Positions 29,498-40,676 of a stretch of DNA of 64,000 nucleotides are shown piece by piece. The notes under the pieces are model-generated. The model did no database searches. It had not been told where the DNA came from and saw only the letters and a program-made list of their open reading frames with translations. The stretch lies in contig NTMA01000026.1 of NCBI GenBank assembly GCA_002917075.1, positions 388,327-452,326 on the forward strand, given 5' to 3'. This DNA is from Hawksworthiomyces lignivorus (taxonomy: Eukaryota; Ascomycota; Sordariomycetes; Ophiostomatales; Ophiostomataceae). Every line of letters starts with the position of its first letter. Within the stretch, counting starts at the first letter, position 1. The position numbers were made by a program, and so were the translations under genes.

Positions 29498-30296
29498 TGG
29501 AAAGGTGTTGAAGTGCTGGACGTGGGGATATGCTTTTTTCGGAGTGTCAGACACAAAGTACAGCCAAGCAGTTGCTCCCAAAAAGCTCGCAAGAATGCAG
29601 AGTAATTGCACAAAAGTGGATGGTGAGAAACGAAAAAGAGCGCCCGAAACGACGTATCCAGAAAAAAAAAAAGTTAAAAAAAAAAGTTGAGTATCTTTTA
29701 GCGTAGACAGATTTCTACGCCCACTATTGGGTGCTTGATATGTATCTATACAATGTAAATGGCCGTCCAGTTTATGGTAAGCAAGGTACTGTATACTTGC
29801 CCCTCTTACAAGTTGCTATCCCACGAGCACGATCTCCCGCCAAAGACTGGACAACCCGCCTGCTTCACGACAGAGTAGAAACTGAAATCTAATTCAGACG
29901 CAGTAATCTCAAATTCGTTCAGCAGTTATTTGCACCGGAATATGACTTAGCTGGAGCAAAACGACATCTCTGAACTCTCACAGCTGGGTCAACTACATTG
30001 CTCGTCTAACCTCGTTAAAAGCATATCAAATGGCATATTATCACGTGATAATACTAGACTCTCGCTTTAAGTATACTGTATATATTGTAAATTTAGACTG
30101 TATATTGTACACTGTACGTGTTATTGTGTTGGAGAGCCCAGACATCGCCTCTCTGTTTGTATATAAAGTTCAATTTACATGCTTTTACAAAGTTGAATAA
30201 TTATTGTTCTAAATGGATATTCTTTGCTCTCCTATAAGTAGCAAAGTGCAAACATCTTCCCAAATTCCATCAGTTACTTTAGTTAAGATGAAATTT
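29498..30296. other. Intergenic, SSZ1 promoter side
   Basis: An 0.8-kb stretch with A/T-rich repeats near 30050-30120 and no coding signal. Confidence 0.5.
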
Positions 30297-33002
30297 CTAT
30301 TGAATTATGGGTTTTGGTTCGCCTTTGCGCCAGATCAACTCATAATCACCAGAGCCAACTTCACACATCCCTCTATCCTTGAGGCAAACTTCCGCAGTTG
30401 TGCCAGCAGGAATGCTCAATTTCAAAGTAACTTCCTGGGACTCTTCAGTCAGTGCCCAAGAATTAGACAACTTTCCAAACGGTGTTATAATAGCCGCTGA
30501 TGCGTGCAGAATTTCACCGCTGATCTCGGGCGCGATACGGATCCGTTGCCATCCTCGACTTGCGGCAGAGAGACCTCCAAGACCCTCAATCAGCCAACCG
30601 CTTATCGCGCCGAGAGAGTAGTGATTGTGGGACAAATATGCGTCGCCCTTTTTGTCGTACCCTTCCCACGTCTCCCATACAGTCGTAGCCCCGTGCTCAA
30701 TTGGATACAGCCAAGAAGGCACAGTTTTTTGAAGTAATATGCGAAATGCTTCTTGCACGTAGCCGCCTTCACAGAGGGTGGGAATCAACCACCGAGTGCT
30801 TAAAAAGCCTGTGCCCAAGTGATAATCGGTGTTCTGGATCAGTTCCGCCAGCCGTCTCAGTGCCACTACCTTCGTCTCCTCAGAAACCAGGTCAAATTGG
30901 ACGGCTCGCACGTAGTCATCCTGTTTATCTTCCGCGATCCTCTGCCCGCCACTCCGGACGAAGCACTTTCCCCACGCTTCCCTGACCTTCAAAGACAAGT
31001 CTTTGTAGTACCATGCGTCTTCTTCCTTTCCCAGTACCGTCGCCACGTCCGAAAGTATGCGGCTGGATTCGGCAAGATAAGCTGTGGGAACTGCCGGGCT
31101 TGGGAAGATGAATATACCCTTAATCCAGCTGAAGAGACTAGTCTCTCCCGGTCGAAGCCACTCGCCCCAGTGAAAGTGGCTATCAACGATGTATTGCTCT
31201 ATCTTGCGAGAGCGCCCAAACAGCCAGCGGCGCCAGCTCCGTCGTGTGCTTGCGGCTGTCTCCAAAAAGGAAACCCACTTTGTCATGCTTTCATATTGTG
31301 TTCGGAGTATCTCGATGTCTCCGTATTCCTGGTAGAGTGTCCAAGGAATGAAAACAGAAGCATCACCCCACCCGGCAGAGCTTGATGTAAGCCTACACGT
31401 GAATGAAGACCCTGAGAAATCCGAGTCACCGCTAGGAATATACGGAGGAATACGGCCATCGGGATACTGCTCCTCCTTGAGATTGCGCAAGTACCGGTGC
31501 AGATATGCCTGTACGTCCGTCATCAGAATTGCCGTGGGAGAGAACACCTGAATGTCTCCAGTCCATCCAGATCGCTCTCGAGTAGGGCAGTCCGTTGGTG
31601 TCGCCATGAAATTCGAAACCAAGCTCCACCAGGTGTTTTTATACAGCTGATCTAAGAGTTCGTTGGAGCAACTAAATTCACCTGTCTTTACATGTATCGA
31701 AGATATCACGATGCCTTCAATATCATCGAGTTGTAACAGTGCTGTTGGCAGTATTCCATCTACTTCAACGTATCGAAACCCGTGGATTGTAAACGATGGC
31801 TGGACCCATTCCGACTGGCCGGACAGAATGAACTCGTCCTGCTGGGGCTTATCTTTGCCAAATGGCATAAGGTAGCTGACATTGAGCTCACCATCTTGTC
31901 CTAATACCTCACTATATGTGAGAGAAGCCTTGGATCCACATTCTCCGCGAAGGCGAACCCTTGCGACGCCCGTGAAATTTTGGCCAAAGTCGACAAGCTG
32001 CTTTCCACTCGGCGACATCCAAATTCTTTCGGGTTTCAATCTCTCGATCTCTTCAACGCGATCGGTCTCTTCCGCAATCAGCTGTTTTGTTGGAACTGGA
32101 AGGATGTCTACAGGTTCAAAACCAAACTGCTTTTTGGCGCTGCAATCAAGCCAGTCGTTCTCGGATATTCGCATGTCTATGGCCTCGCCGGCCTTGGGAT
32201 CTGATCGCGTAATTCGGCCCGTGTCCACTTCCCAGCTCTCATCTGTCGAGAACTCGAGAGTTTTGCCGTCCACCAAGTCAAGCTTGACGAGAGCGTAATA
32301 GCCGAGCCGGTTGCCGTAGCAGTTGCGGGTGCCGAAAGCGTGATTTTCTCCACGAAAGTGTCCGTCTGCGACAACTGCGCCGAGAACATTGGCACCCTCA
32401 TGGAAGCTCTCAGTAGCATCGTAGACTTGGTATTCGACGTATCGATGGTACGGAGTCCATCTCGGCACTTGGGCAGCAGCAGTAATGTTTGTGCCGTTGA
32501 CAAAGGATTTGTACCAACCAAGCGCGGTAGCGTAGACTCGGGCTCGGCGGACAGGTCCGGGGACGTTGATAATTTTGCGAAAGTAAAGAACGTCTTTGTC
32601 GTCGTCTTGCTTGATTTTTGGATTGAGCTTTCGGCTGATCCACTGGGAACGAAACTCGGCAGCGTCGAGAAATCCTGTCTCGAACCATGCCCTCTCGCTC
32701 CAGCTGCCTTTTCGATCTGCTTGGTCAGCAAGTGATACTCTCCAATAGTATCGCGTTCTTGAATTCAGTCTTGGTCCGTTATAGCGAGAACCGAAAGGTA
32801 GATTGGATGAGACGGGACCACTGCTCCAGATGATTGACAACGGAGTAAAAGACTCGTCTCGGCATACTTGTAGGTGATACGCTGTTTGAAGGACAGCCTT
32901 TTGGTCCGACTTAAGATGCCATGAAAATAGTGGATTGGGCGTGTCAATTCCGAGAGGCGTAGATCGGTAATTGACCTTTAGGTCTGTAGCAGATAAAGTC
33001 AT
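30297..33002 (-). CDS. Alpha-L-rhamnosidase, glycoside hydrolase family 78
   Basis: An inverting glycosidase that removes terminal alpha-L-rhamnose from plant glycosides or pectic side chains. It is a single intronless frame of 901 residues, the usual size for GH78. The N-terminal Fn3-like domain includes TPLGIDTPNPLFSWHLKS. The rhamnosidase N domain follows (RARVYATALGWYKSFVNGT). The (alpha/alpha)6 catalytic domain has the hallmark TPTDCPTRERSGWTGDIQ and GWGDASVFIPWTLYQEYGD, then TVWETWEGYDKKGDAYLSHN. The C-terminal beta domain begins near WQRIRIAPEISG. There is no signal peptide (start MTLSATDLKVNYR), so it is probably intracellular and acts on imported glycosides. The sugar porter and Zn2Cys6 regulator beyond its promoter support a rhamnoside-use locus. 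No catalytic segment is missing. Confidence 0.93.
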   Translation of the reverse strand: MTLSATDLKVNYRSTPLGIDTPNPLFSWHLKSDQKAVLQTAYHLQVCRDESFTPLSIIWSSGPVSSNLPFGSRYNGPRLNSRTRYYWRVSLADQADRKGSWSERAWFETGFLDAAEFRSQWISRKLNPKIKQDDDKDVLYFRKIINVPGPVRRARVYATALGWYKSFVNGTNITAAAQVPRWTPYHRYVEYQVYDATESFHEGANVLGAVVADGHFRGENHAFGTRNCYGNRLGYYALVKLDLVDGKTLEFSTDESWEVDTGRITRSDPKAGEAIDMRISENDWLDCSAKKQFGFEPVDILPVPTKQLIAEETDRVEEIERLKPERIWMSPSGKQLVDFGQNFTGVARVRLRGECGSKASLTYSEVLGQDGELNVSYLMPFGKDKPQQDEFILSGQSEWVQPSFTIHGFRYVEVDGILPTALLQLDDIEGIVISSIHVKTGEFSCSNELLDQLYKNTWWSLVSNFMATPTDCPTRERSGWTGDIQVFSPTAILMTDVQAYLHRYLRNLKEEQYPDGRIPPYIPSGDSDFSGSSFTCRLTSSSAGWGDASVFIPWTLYQEYGDIEILRTQYESMTKWVSFLETAASTRRSWRRWLFGRSRKIEQYIVDSHFHWGEWLRPGETSLFSWIKGIFIFPSPAVPTAYLAESSRILSDVATVLGKEEDAWYYKDLSLKVREAWGKCFVRSGGQRIAEDKQDDYVRAVQFDLVSEETKVVALRRLAELIQNTDYHLGTGFLSTRWLIPTLCEGGYVQEAFRILLQKTVPSWLYPIEHGATTVWETWEGYDKKGDAYLSHNHYSLGAISGWLIEGLGGLSAASRGWQRIRIAPEISGEILHASAAIITPFGKLSNSWALTEESQEVTLKLSIPAGTTAEVCLKDRGMCEVGSGDYELIWRKGEPKPIIQ

Positions 33003-34189
33003 TTTCGTGGCAGTACTTAGTTTTCTCTGAGATGTATTCAGAGTATATTCATAAACACGCCACCTTTGTTAGAAATTTTTTGCTAGAAGAGACCGATGAA
33101 AACTATGCCTCTCTCGGCTATTTATATCTCCTAGAGTCTTCGCATAGCAAAAGATATCAACAACTGATGACATATCTTCTTCTTCAGAATATAACCCACC
33201 ATCGGGCCAGGAAAACACCGAGCCTTCGGCTCCTTTAGAAGCGAAAGAATCAGAATTCAGATTGCTCTTAGTGTTGGCATGTGGTGACTTTGGAGTCGGG
33301 TGATCAAATAGTCGATCCACAGCTTCTCTAAACCTCGCCTGGTCTTCTCTCTAACCACAGCTCAATACACGGGTGGACCTACATCAAAGGTTTCGGGTCG
33401 TACGTTGACTCGTTCATATCACTGCAATTACACCGCATTACAAACTCAAGACACTGCATCCAATTACCCTTAGCATCTATAAGAGAGTAGATAGTTGTAA
33501 GTGATAGTATTGATGGCGTGGAGGCAAGAAATTCGCCTGCCTTCTGCTCTTATAACTAGTAGAGTTGTGGTTTTCTTGGCATTTTAAGCAAGCTTAAACC
33601 CCAGTTTACTATATGTATCCCATGTAAATAATATGGCCCAAGGCCAGATCAGTCATTCGATACACCGAGTTCGACCATCCACTGTGTGCTCAAGCTTCTC
33701 GGCCAAAGATTCCAGCTACTAGCTATACCCCTGAAGCCGTTCTGCGATAAACTCTATCTTCACTTGAGTCAAGCAGCATCAATAAGCAAAGTGATTATAG
33801 AAGGTTAGCTCTGCTCGCAAACTCACCCCTTTTCCGTCTTAGCTTCTCTTAGCTACTTTATATCTCGAGAGATGTCCCCGCAGGGGTTAATAGGATATAT
33901 GAATCGGTCATGTGGAGAAAATGCGGAGAGTTTGTGGAGAGCTTGCGGAAGTGAGGTTCTGAATTAATGAACACACAACTCCGGAGCTAAAGGAGAACTT
34001 TGAACAACACTTGTTCGGGCCAACAAGAAGCGATAGCACTGACACATTGAAACAGCTATTAGGCTGGCAATCTCATGATGCAAAAATTCTATATCAAGGA
34101 AGGTCTCGTAAGGCCCGCCTTTTTGTCTCTTAACCTTGAATCAGAGTTTCCGTTCTTATCTCTAAGCTTCTAGTGCCAACATCGACAAT
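33003..34189. promoter_or_regulatory. Divergent promoter of rhamnosidase and sugar porter
   Basis: A 1.19-kb AT-rich region between two divergent starts, likely holding control sites for both. I could not identify a clear CGG-type palindrome by eye. Confidence 0.45.
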
Positions 34190-35867
34190 ATGGACGATAA
34201 CAAAGTATCCGTTGTGCAGGCCGAAGACGTCAATGTGCCGGTGAAGGGCGGCTTTATTGGCGTGCTTCAGAGCCTCGCGAAGCATCCCAAAATTCTTCTC
34301 ATCTCAATCTTTATCAGCATGGGCAACTTTACGTATGGCTTTGACAACTATGCCTTGTCTATATGCCTCTCTATGCCAGCATTCCAGTGAGTCGCTGCTC
34401 TAAATCCGCAACAGCATCTGACATCGTATCAGCCTAACTCTGAAGACAGACAGCAGTTTGGCAAGCTGGCCGACTCCCCTGCAGGGCCGACCTATATCAT
34501 CCCAGCATACTGGCAATCTCTCTGGAATGCTATAGCGCAGTTGTCCACTGCGTTTGGGGCGTTCTTCGTTGCCAGCATCTGCGACCGATTCGGCCGGAGA
34601 TTTGCTTTAGTGGCCTCTGGCTGCGTGTGCGCTGCTGGAATCGCCGTATTATATACTTGTTCTCAGCCCGGTGTTTTCTTGGCAGGAAAAATGATTAATG
34701 CTATTGGCCTTGGCATGTCCCTTTCGACTGGTCAAGCTTACGTTGCTGAGATCACGCCCGTCAAAATCAGAGGCGTCTTGCTCTCCCTGCAAGCTCCTCT
34801 TCTTGTGAGTTGAGAGCTTCGACTCAAAAATCATGGCTTTTGACTGACTAGCGTAGTTTGTAGGCGGCCTTGTCGCGTCTATTGTTGGTTTTAGCAGGAT
34901 CAATATCCCGACAAACGACTCCTATAGGACCCTATTTGCGGCAGGGTGGGCTATTCCAGGAATTTTGATCTTGTGTGCATATCTCATCCCAGAGAGTCCG
35001 CTCTATTACATTCACCGCGGCAATATTGAAGGTGCTCGGAGCTCTTTCCAAGCGCTTCATCAGAAGGATGTCGATATTGATGCGCTGTTGAAGGAGGCTA
35101 TCGAGACTGATCAACACGAACGAGAGCTGATGAATCTGTCAAAAGACACCAGCTACTTGGATTGCTTCAGAGGCACAAACTGGAGGCGAACGAGGATTTT
35201 GCTTTATATGAATGGCCTGAATCAGCTTCTCGGCTCAACTTTTGTAGCCAATGCGGCCTACTTTCTAGTCTCAGCAGGAATGCCGGCGTCGAACATCGCT
35301 ATAGTCTTGCAAGTCGGCGTGGGTCTCAATTTCCTCTTCTCAATCATTTCCCTTGGACTTCTTAGTTCGCTAGACCGAAGAACTATTATTCTCGGAGGGT
35401 CGGCTATATGTGCCATCTGCTTCGTGCCAATGGGTATCGCCGGCTGCTTTCCTGCAAATTCCTCAGCTTTGTGGGCTGTTGGTATTCTCCAGCAAATTGC
35501 GGCAATCATCGGCCTTTCGCCAGCCTATGGTCCGTCTCTGGCGGTTGCTGCCGAGCTGCCGCAGCTGCGTCTCAAGTCGAAATCGGTGTCCATTGGGTTC
35601 CTGTTCAACTATGTTTTCTCGGCTCTCTGGAATGTTGTAGTCCCATACATGTTCAATGTAGACGAGGGCGACCTGGGTGGTAAAGTGGGATTCATATTCG
35701 CCGGGACGTCTGTTTTGGCATTTCTGTTGCTGTGGGTAGAACTACCCGAGACCAAAGATGTCGCATACGCGGATCTTGACCAGCTGTTCTTAGACAAGGT
35801 TCCAGCAAGGAAATTCAAATCAGCCGCGCAGGAACTGAGGTCAGCACCTCGAAAGAGCGAGGGCTAA
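34190..35867 (+). CDS. MFS sugar porter (possible rhamnose/glycoside transporter)
   Basis: A plasma-membrane sugar:proton symporter with about 12 helices. Exons 34190-34386, 34450-34804 and 34857-35867 encode 520 residues in frame. The sugar-porter signatures are present: DRFGRRFAL between helices 2 and 3, a PESPLYYIHRGN segment after helix 6, GLNQLLGSTFVANAAYF in the sugar-binding helix 7 region, and VELPETKDVAYADLDQLF at the C-terminal end. The central loop is of normal length. It is divergent from the rhamnosidase and followed by a regulator on the opposite strand, so L-rhamnose or a rhamnoside is the likely cargo (inference). No break was seen. Confidence 0.88.
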
Positions 35868-36031
35868 GTATTGAAGCTTGAGGGCGTCTTTTCTCAATTC
35901 ATTGCCAAGCTGGCGTAGCTTGAGCACAAGTATATAGCGACATCAACTATAGCTGGCAACTGCAAATAGCAACTCTTTTTGTTTCATTATATTAGTTAAT
36001 GCCTTGATTGTTAGCACTTGTACCGAAGCCT

Positions 36032-37772
36032 TCAAGATTCTCCCCTAGTCCTAAGCAGGCTGGCGATGTGTATGCCACCTGCTGACACAATATGTTGTAA
36101 TGCGGCCTCGCAAGCCGCCCTCTGACTATAAGTGGACACTGGGCACTTTGCAACAATAGTGAGCGGCCACGTCAACAAGTAGCCGTATGCAGCGGCAGAT
36201 GGAGGGTGCGAACCGGTAATGTCATGACCCCCGATCCATTCTGATAGTGGGAATACTGTTTGCGAACAGATTTGTGACACAAAATGCGTTGCACTCTGAG
36301 TTGCAAGCGCCAAAGTTGTACAGGCCATCTCCCTCTCTGAGACGTCTGGCGAATGCAGACGCAAAAGTCTCTGGCAGCACGCAGCCGTTGCACTATAAAA
36401 GCAGATGAGAGAAGAATGAACGAGAGCCCAGAAGCACTCAAACCATTTGGAGGAGGGCGCAGGAGGAATAGGAGCAGCAGTGGTTGTATTGGATTCAATA
36501 ACATGCCCACCAATCCAGTTGCTCGGAAGAGATCGGATCCAAGCATCCAAATCCTTCTGTAGCGTCATAGCTCGACAGATTACTTCCAGCAGCAGACTTT
36601 TTGGGAACGCGTCTTGGTCTTCGAAATGCTCTGTGCTGACACTGTTGCATGCCTCTCGCGCGTGTCGGCAGAATTCGCCAAGTTTCATCAACATCCAGCC
36701 GGACGAGAGCGAGGGATTATTGGCTAACTCAACGTCAGGAAACAGTGATGAATCATAGTTCGGCTTACCCGTCGAGAGCGAATCAATATGCTGGCGGGTG
36801 TCAGTTCGGAATATATCGTGAGGGGGGTCCCGAGGTAACTCACCAATTGGGTAGCTACCCAACCGAACAAGGAGAGATCCTTCATGCTCGTCAGCGGCTT
36901 CTGTCTCCGGGCCTGGAGAAGATAGATCATGCCAGTGATGTGTGAGTTGCTGCCAATCCTTTCGCCAGCCATATCCTGTGGGTGTCAGTCAGGATTCTTT
37001 GGTCTGCAGATTCATTTCTCTCCATTTTCCACCTTAAAAGAAAAATGAAAGCTCGCATATAAGGGACAAGATACCTCAAATAAGCTCAGCAGCATGACAG
37101 CTGCAAGCGTTTCGTCTTGCTCTGCGCATTTTCCTGCTTGGAGAACGTGACGGACCGAGTTTAAAGCTCTGCAATATAGTTTTCGGGCCTTGGTACGTAA
37201 TAATGAAGACTTGGAGAAGTGAGAAAGACAAAAACACGCAGCTGCCTGCATGGCCAAGTGCATACATGAGTCTCTGGTCGAACCAGCGTAGAGATCAGGA
37301 AGGAAGTCAAGGTGACCTGGGAATGGAGATGGGCCGTCTGACGGCTGGAGAACGTGCTGGTGGATGAAAAAGATAACCGATTCATCTTCCCAAAGCGGGT
37401 CAGGATCTGGAGGCAAGAAGACATTATTTACAACATGCTCCGATGAAGCAGGAGGGTTGCTAAGTCTCATGAGTGTGTTCTCATTTTCCTCAGGTGAGCG
37501 GTCGGCGCTTTGCTGTTGCACGGTGCTTCGTAATTCACCTTTTCGCCTGCCCATACGCTCATTTTCGAGGCGGATGGTCAGACCGCGATAGCCAGGACAC
37601 GGCTGACCAAACGCCTGACATCTGCGGCATCCTGGCCTTCGCTCATCGCACTGTCGACAACGCATTTAATGAGATTCTGCTGCATTACGGTCTGAGTCGA
37701 GACAACACTTACTCGAACCTTGCGATTTCGACAGCGAAAACATCCGCCACTCAATTTGCCCGGGAACACCAT
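36032..37772 (-). CDS. Zn2Cys6 transcription factor, fungal-specific
   Basis: A nuclear activator or repressor with a GAL4-type binuclear zinc cluster. Exons 37772-37713, 37650-37075, 36975-36844 and 36790-36032, all phase 0, give 508 residues. The zinc cluster is split by the first intron: GCFRCRNRKVR joins CDERRPGCRRCQAFGQPC, giving the spacing C-x2-C-x6-C-x6-C-x2-C-x6-C. The rest resembles the short fungal-trans family typified by LRTKARKLYCRALNSVRHVL, MIYLLQARRQKPLTS and a helical C-terminal half. The start MVFPGKLSGG is the usual short lead before the cluster. It converges on the sugar porter 165 bp away, and so is a candidate regulator of the rhamnosidase and porter. Confidence 0.85.
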
Positions 37773-38017
37773 ATAGTTATCTTCAAGGCGAGATAGAAGA
37801 GGTATTACACTGATGTTAACATTAAGAAGACTCGCATGTAAAGAGGCCAATGGAAGGTAACACCGGTTTGCCAAATTCACGCTGTTGAGATGGTCATGTA
37901 GAACAGAAGTAAAGTCCAGCTGTAGGGAAGCGGCCAGAGGGTTAATGGTGCAGCGCCCCCTCTTTTAGAGCTCCAGATTACTCAATTTGGCACCTACTAC
38001 GGAGTAGAGTAGGGGTC

Positions 38018-38328
38018 GATCACCTAAAAGGGCAGACCTTTCAACTAACTTTTGGAGTGAAATGCTACCGGACCAGCCAAAAGGGCGAACCAGTCAAAAG
38101 GTCAGACTGGTAAAAAGGCCGGACCATCCAAAAAGTTGGACCAGCCAAAAGGTCAATAATAAACTTCTGTTGCACTTTTGATTTTTTGAAAACAAAAATG
38201 TCAAAATTATGAAATACATGGATTTTTTTTCTTTTTCTAATTGCTTTTAATATGCTTCTTTCTCAAAATCAGCTGGGCAAGATATATTTATGTTCGTCCT
38301 TTTGGCCAGTCCGACCTTTTGGGTGATC
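38018..38328. mobile_element. Foldback/MITE-like element built of 17-bp repeats
   Basis: The two ends form an imperfect inverted repeat: GATCACCTAAAAGGGC at the left and the complement of GATCACCCAAAAGGTC at the right (14 of 16 identical). Five tandem 17-bp units lie at 38070-38154, and at least one further unit lies inverted at the right end. The centre is AT-rich and non-coding. There is no transposase, so it would be a non-autonomous element. No clean target duplication is seen. Confidence 0.5.
38070..38154 (+). repeat. Five tandem 17-bp units, consensus GGACCAGCCAAAAGGTC
   Basis: Units start at 38070, 38087, 38104, 38121 and 38138, all exactly 17 bp with a few substitutions each. Inverted relatives lie near 38297-38328. 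Confidence 0.8.
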
Positions 38329-38719
38329 AGCCACTAATACAGAGTATATGTACTTAACGGAGTACTGCGTGATAGTGATAGGTGCGCATTGGCACTGTGA
38401 ATATGATCACGTGTGTGCGTGGGTCGACTAACCGAGCTGGACATGACATAATACGCGCTACTGGCCCCCATGTTGCTGGGATACCGCCTAATTACATGCA
38501 ACTTTTTTTTTTAAGAGGCCCTGACCAGACTACCGCGACGAGGCGACAAAAGCTATCTATCCAGCACTTTGATACCCGGATCTATACGACATCCATCATA
38601 TTGCCTGTCCAGCAGCATCACGACAGGCTTATCGGCGTCGTGGTTTTTTGTGTTGCGACTCTCTTTTTATTTTTTTTTCTTCCTGTCGTTTGCTTTTTCT
38701 TGTTTCTCACGCAGGTAAC

Positions 38720-40358
38720 ATGGCGCCGCTCGTCCTTCACAACGTGCCAGACGATGAGCTGTACACGGGCAAGGATGGCATCACGCGCCCCTTTGCCGTA
38801 GTTGGCGCAACAGATGAGTACGTGTCTTCATGTGTGCGCATTGCATATTGTCTTTGATTGATTCACTGCGCAATAGGCCGCAGCTAACACTCCCCTTTTT
38901 CTTCCAATGCACAGACGCCGATCTGCGCGGCTACGACGACAGGCAGCAGCAACACAGGGTTCCTTTGGCCGGGCGCGGTCGCGGCAGCGCGCCGGGTCGG
39001 TGGGCCCGGGCGGCGGGCGGAGCAAGCAGCAGCAGGCCAAGACGACAACGACGACGGCGATGGCGGCGGACGAGGTGTTTGGCGCGTGGAAGAAGGACCA
39101 GGAGCGCGTGTTCCAGCAGCAGCACCACCACGGCGACGGCCAGGCGGGCCAGCAGCAGGGCGGCGGCGGCGCGGACCACCTACTAGAGGGTCCCGGGGCG
39201 GGGGGCAAGACCCCCGGCCTGTCGCGCAAAGTGAGCAGCGGCAGCGCCAACATGGACGAGGCGCCGCCAGCGGGGTCGTCCCAACAACAGCAGCAGCAGC
39301 AGCAGGCGGTGCCTAAGAAGCCCCAGAACCAGCCGACCGAGGTCATCCTGCGCGGCTACCGCTCGGCCGACTACCAGTACGCGGCGCTGCGCCACTACGA
39401 GCAGCTGGCCGGCCGCATCTGCGAGGACTACCCGCGCGACCCGCCCGTGGCCAGCCGGCGGTACCGGTCGAGCCTGCGCGACGCCGCGGCGCGCTCGGCG
39501 GCGGCGGCGGCGGCGTCGTCGTCGTCATCGTCGCCGGCAAACGCGACGCACAACGGCGCCGCCTCCACTGCTGCGGCTGCCGCCTCGCCCGGCGCCCTGA
39601 CCCCCGCCGAGCGCCAGGCCGTCATGCAGCGCGCCGCCGGCGGCCGCCACTGGGTCAAGGTCACGTTCGAGTCCGCCCAGGCCGCCGACGCCGCCCTCTA
39701 CGCCTCGCCCCAGAGCGTCCTGGGCTACCTCGTGTCCGCCGAGCTGTACCGCGGCGTGCCGCTGGCCGACGCCGACGACGTCGCCGTGCCCGACCCGGAC
39801 GCCCTGGTCGAGTACGAGCGCGCCCGCCACGGCGGCGGCGCCCACGCCTTTGGCCGCCTGTCCCCCTACACCTCGTCCTCGCGCACCGTCGACTCCGGCA
39901 CCGTCACCCACGACGACCCCTTTGCCGCCGGCGCCTCGTCCGTCTCGTCCGCCACCGTGACGGGCACGGGCCCGGCGGCGGGCGGCGATGCGGACGCCTC
40001 CTCATCGCCGGCAGCGGCAGGTGCCAGCGGTAACGGCAGCCAGGCCGTCGCCGCCGCCGTCTCGACTGGCAGCGACAACAGCGAGTTCTGTCGGAGGATC
40101 CCCACAGCGCGCCGCGCCACGCTCAAGGCGCCGGAGCTGGCCCTGCTGCCGCGCGAGTCCGCCGTGCGGCGCGTGGTTAAGCGCCTCCCGCTGCTCCACC
40201 GGCTGACGGGCACCATCATCGGCAACCAGGTGCCGCGGAAAGAAAACGGCCTGTTCGACTGGGAAAAGGCAAGTCTGTATTGGAAGCTGATCTGGTGGCT
40301 GGATTTCTTGTTTTCGCTGTTTGCCGGAGAGATCCTCGACGCAAACAAGGATGAGTAG
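38720..40358 (+). CDS. NUP53: Nucleoporin Nup53/Asm4 (Nup35 family)
   Basis: A scaffold nucleoporin that links the inner ring to the pore membrane. Exons 38720-38817 and 38915-40358 encode 513 residues in frame. The N-terminus ([20 protein letters not shown]) is typical of the filamentous-fungal protein. A long low-complexity part rich in Gln, Ala, Ser and Gly follows. The RRM-like Nup35 domain runs from [19 protein letters not shown] through [20 protein letters not shown] to [10 protein letters not shown]. It is interrupted after [13 protein letters not shown] by an Ala/Ser-rich insertion coded by repeated GCG and TCG triplets. The C-terminal amphipathic helix [20 protein letters not shown] would insert in the nuclear membrane. 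The coding GC content is very high. Confidence 0.82.
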
Positions 40359-40676
40359 GAGGGGGGAGTTTCTAGGGAGTTTGGTACATAAGAGAGCGGC
40401 TACCTTTTGGTTTTTTGATCATTTTTTTTTCTTCTTATTTATTGCAGCACATTTTGTTGCCACGGGAGCATTCACAGGGCCATCGTCTGGTTTTCATGGA
40501 AAGTTTCGGAACAGCTTAGATCGTTCACAATTGTTTCATGTACAACATATAATTCACTTTATGGTAATTTTTTTTATCTTTATTAAATGAGAACGGGACA
40601 CCAAAAAAGGGAAAAACAATGAAAAAGCCTGTTCACAAATTTATACCAATGGTCTTTATCGTTTTTTTAAACTCCT
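40359..40676. other. Convergent 3' intergenic region
   Basis: The 318-bp AT-rich 3' flanks of NUP53 and the dehydratase gene. Nothing else is seen. Confidence 0.5.

Larger units (their letters stand above)
37773..38719. other. Intergenic with foldback element
   Basis: Outside the 311-bp repeat element no gene is visible. It marks the change from accessory to housekeeping gene content. Confidence 0.5.

Noticed and set aside
29498..29611. Hydrophobic N-terminal extension of Ssz1 from an upstream ATG
   Set aside because: In frame and signal-like, but Ssz1 is a cytosolic ribosome-bound protein and MSSEGAAVP matches the usual start; more likely leader sequence.
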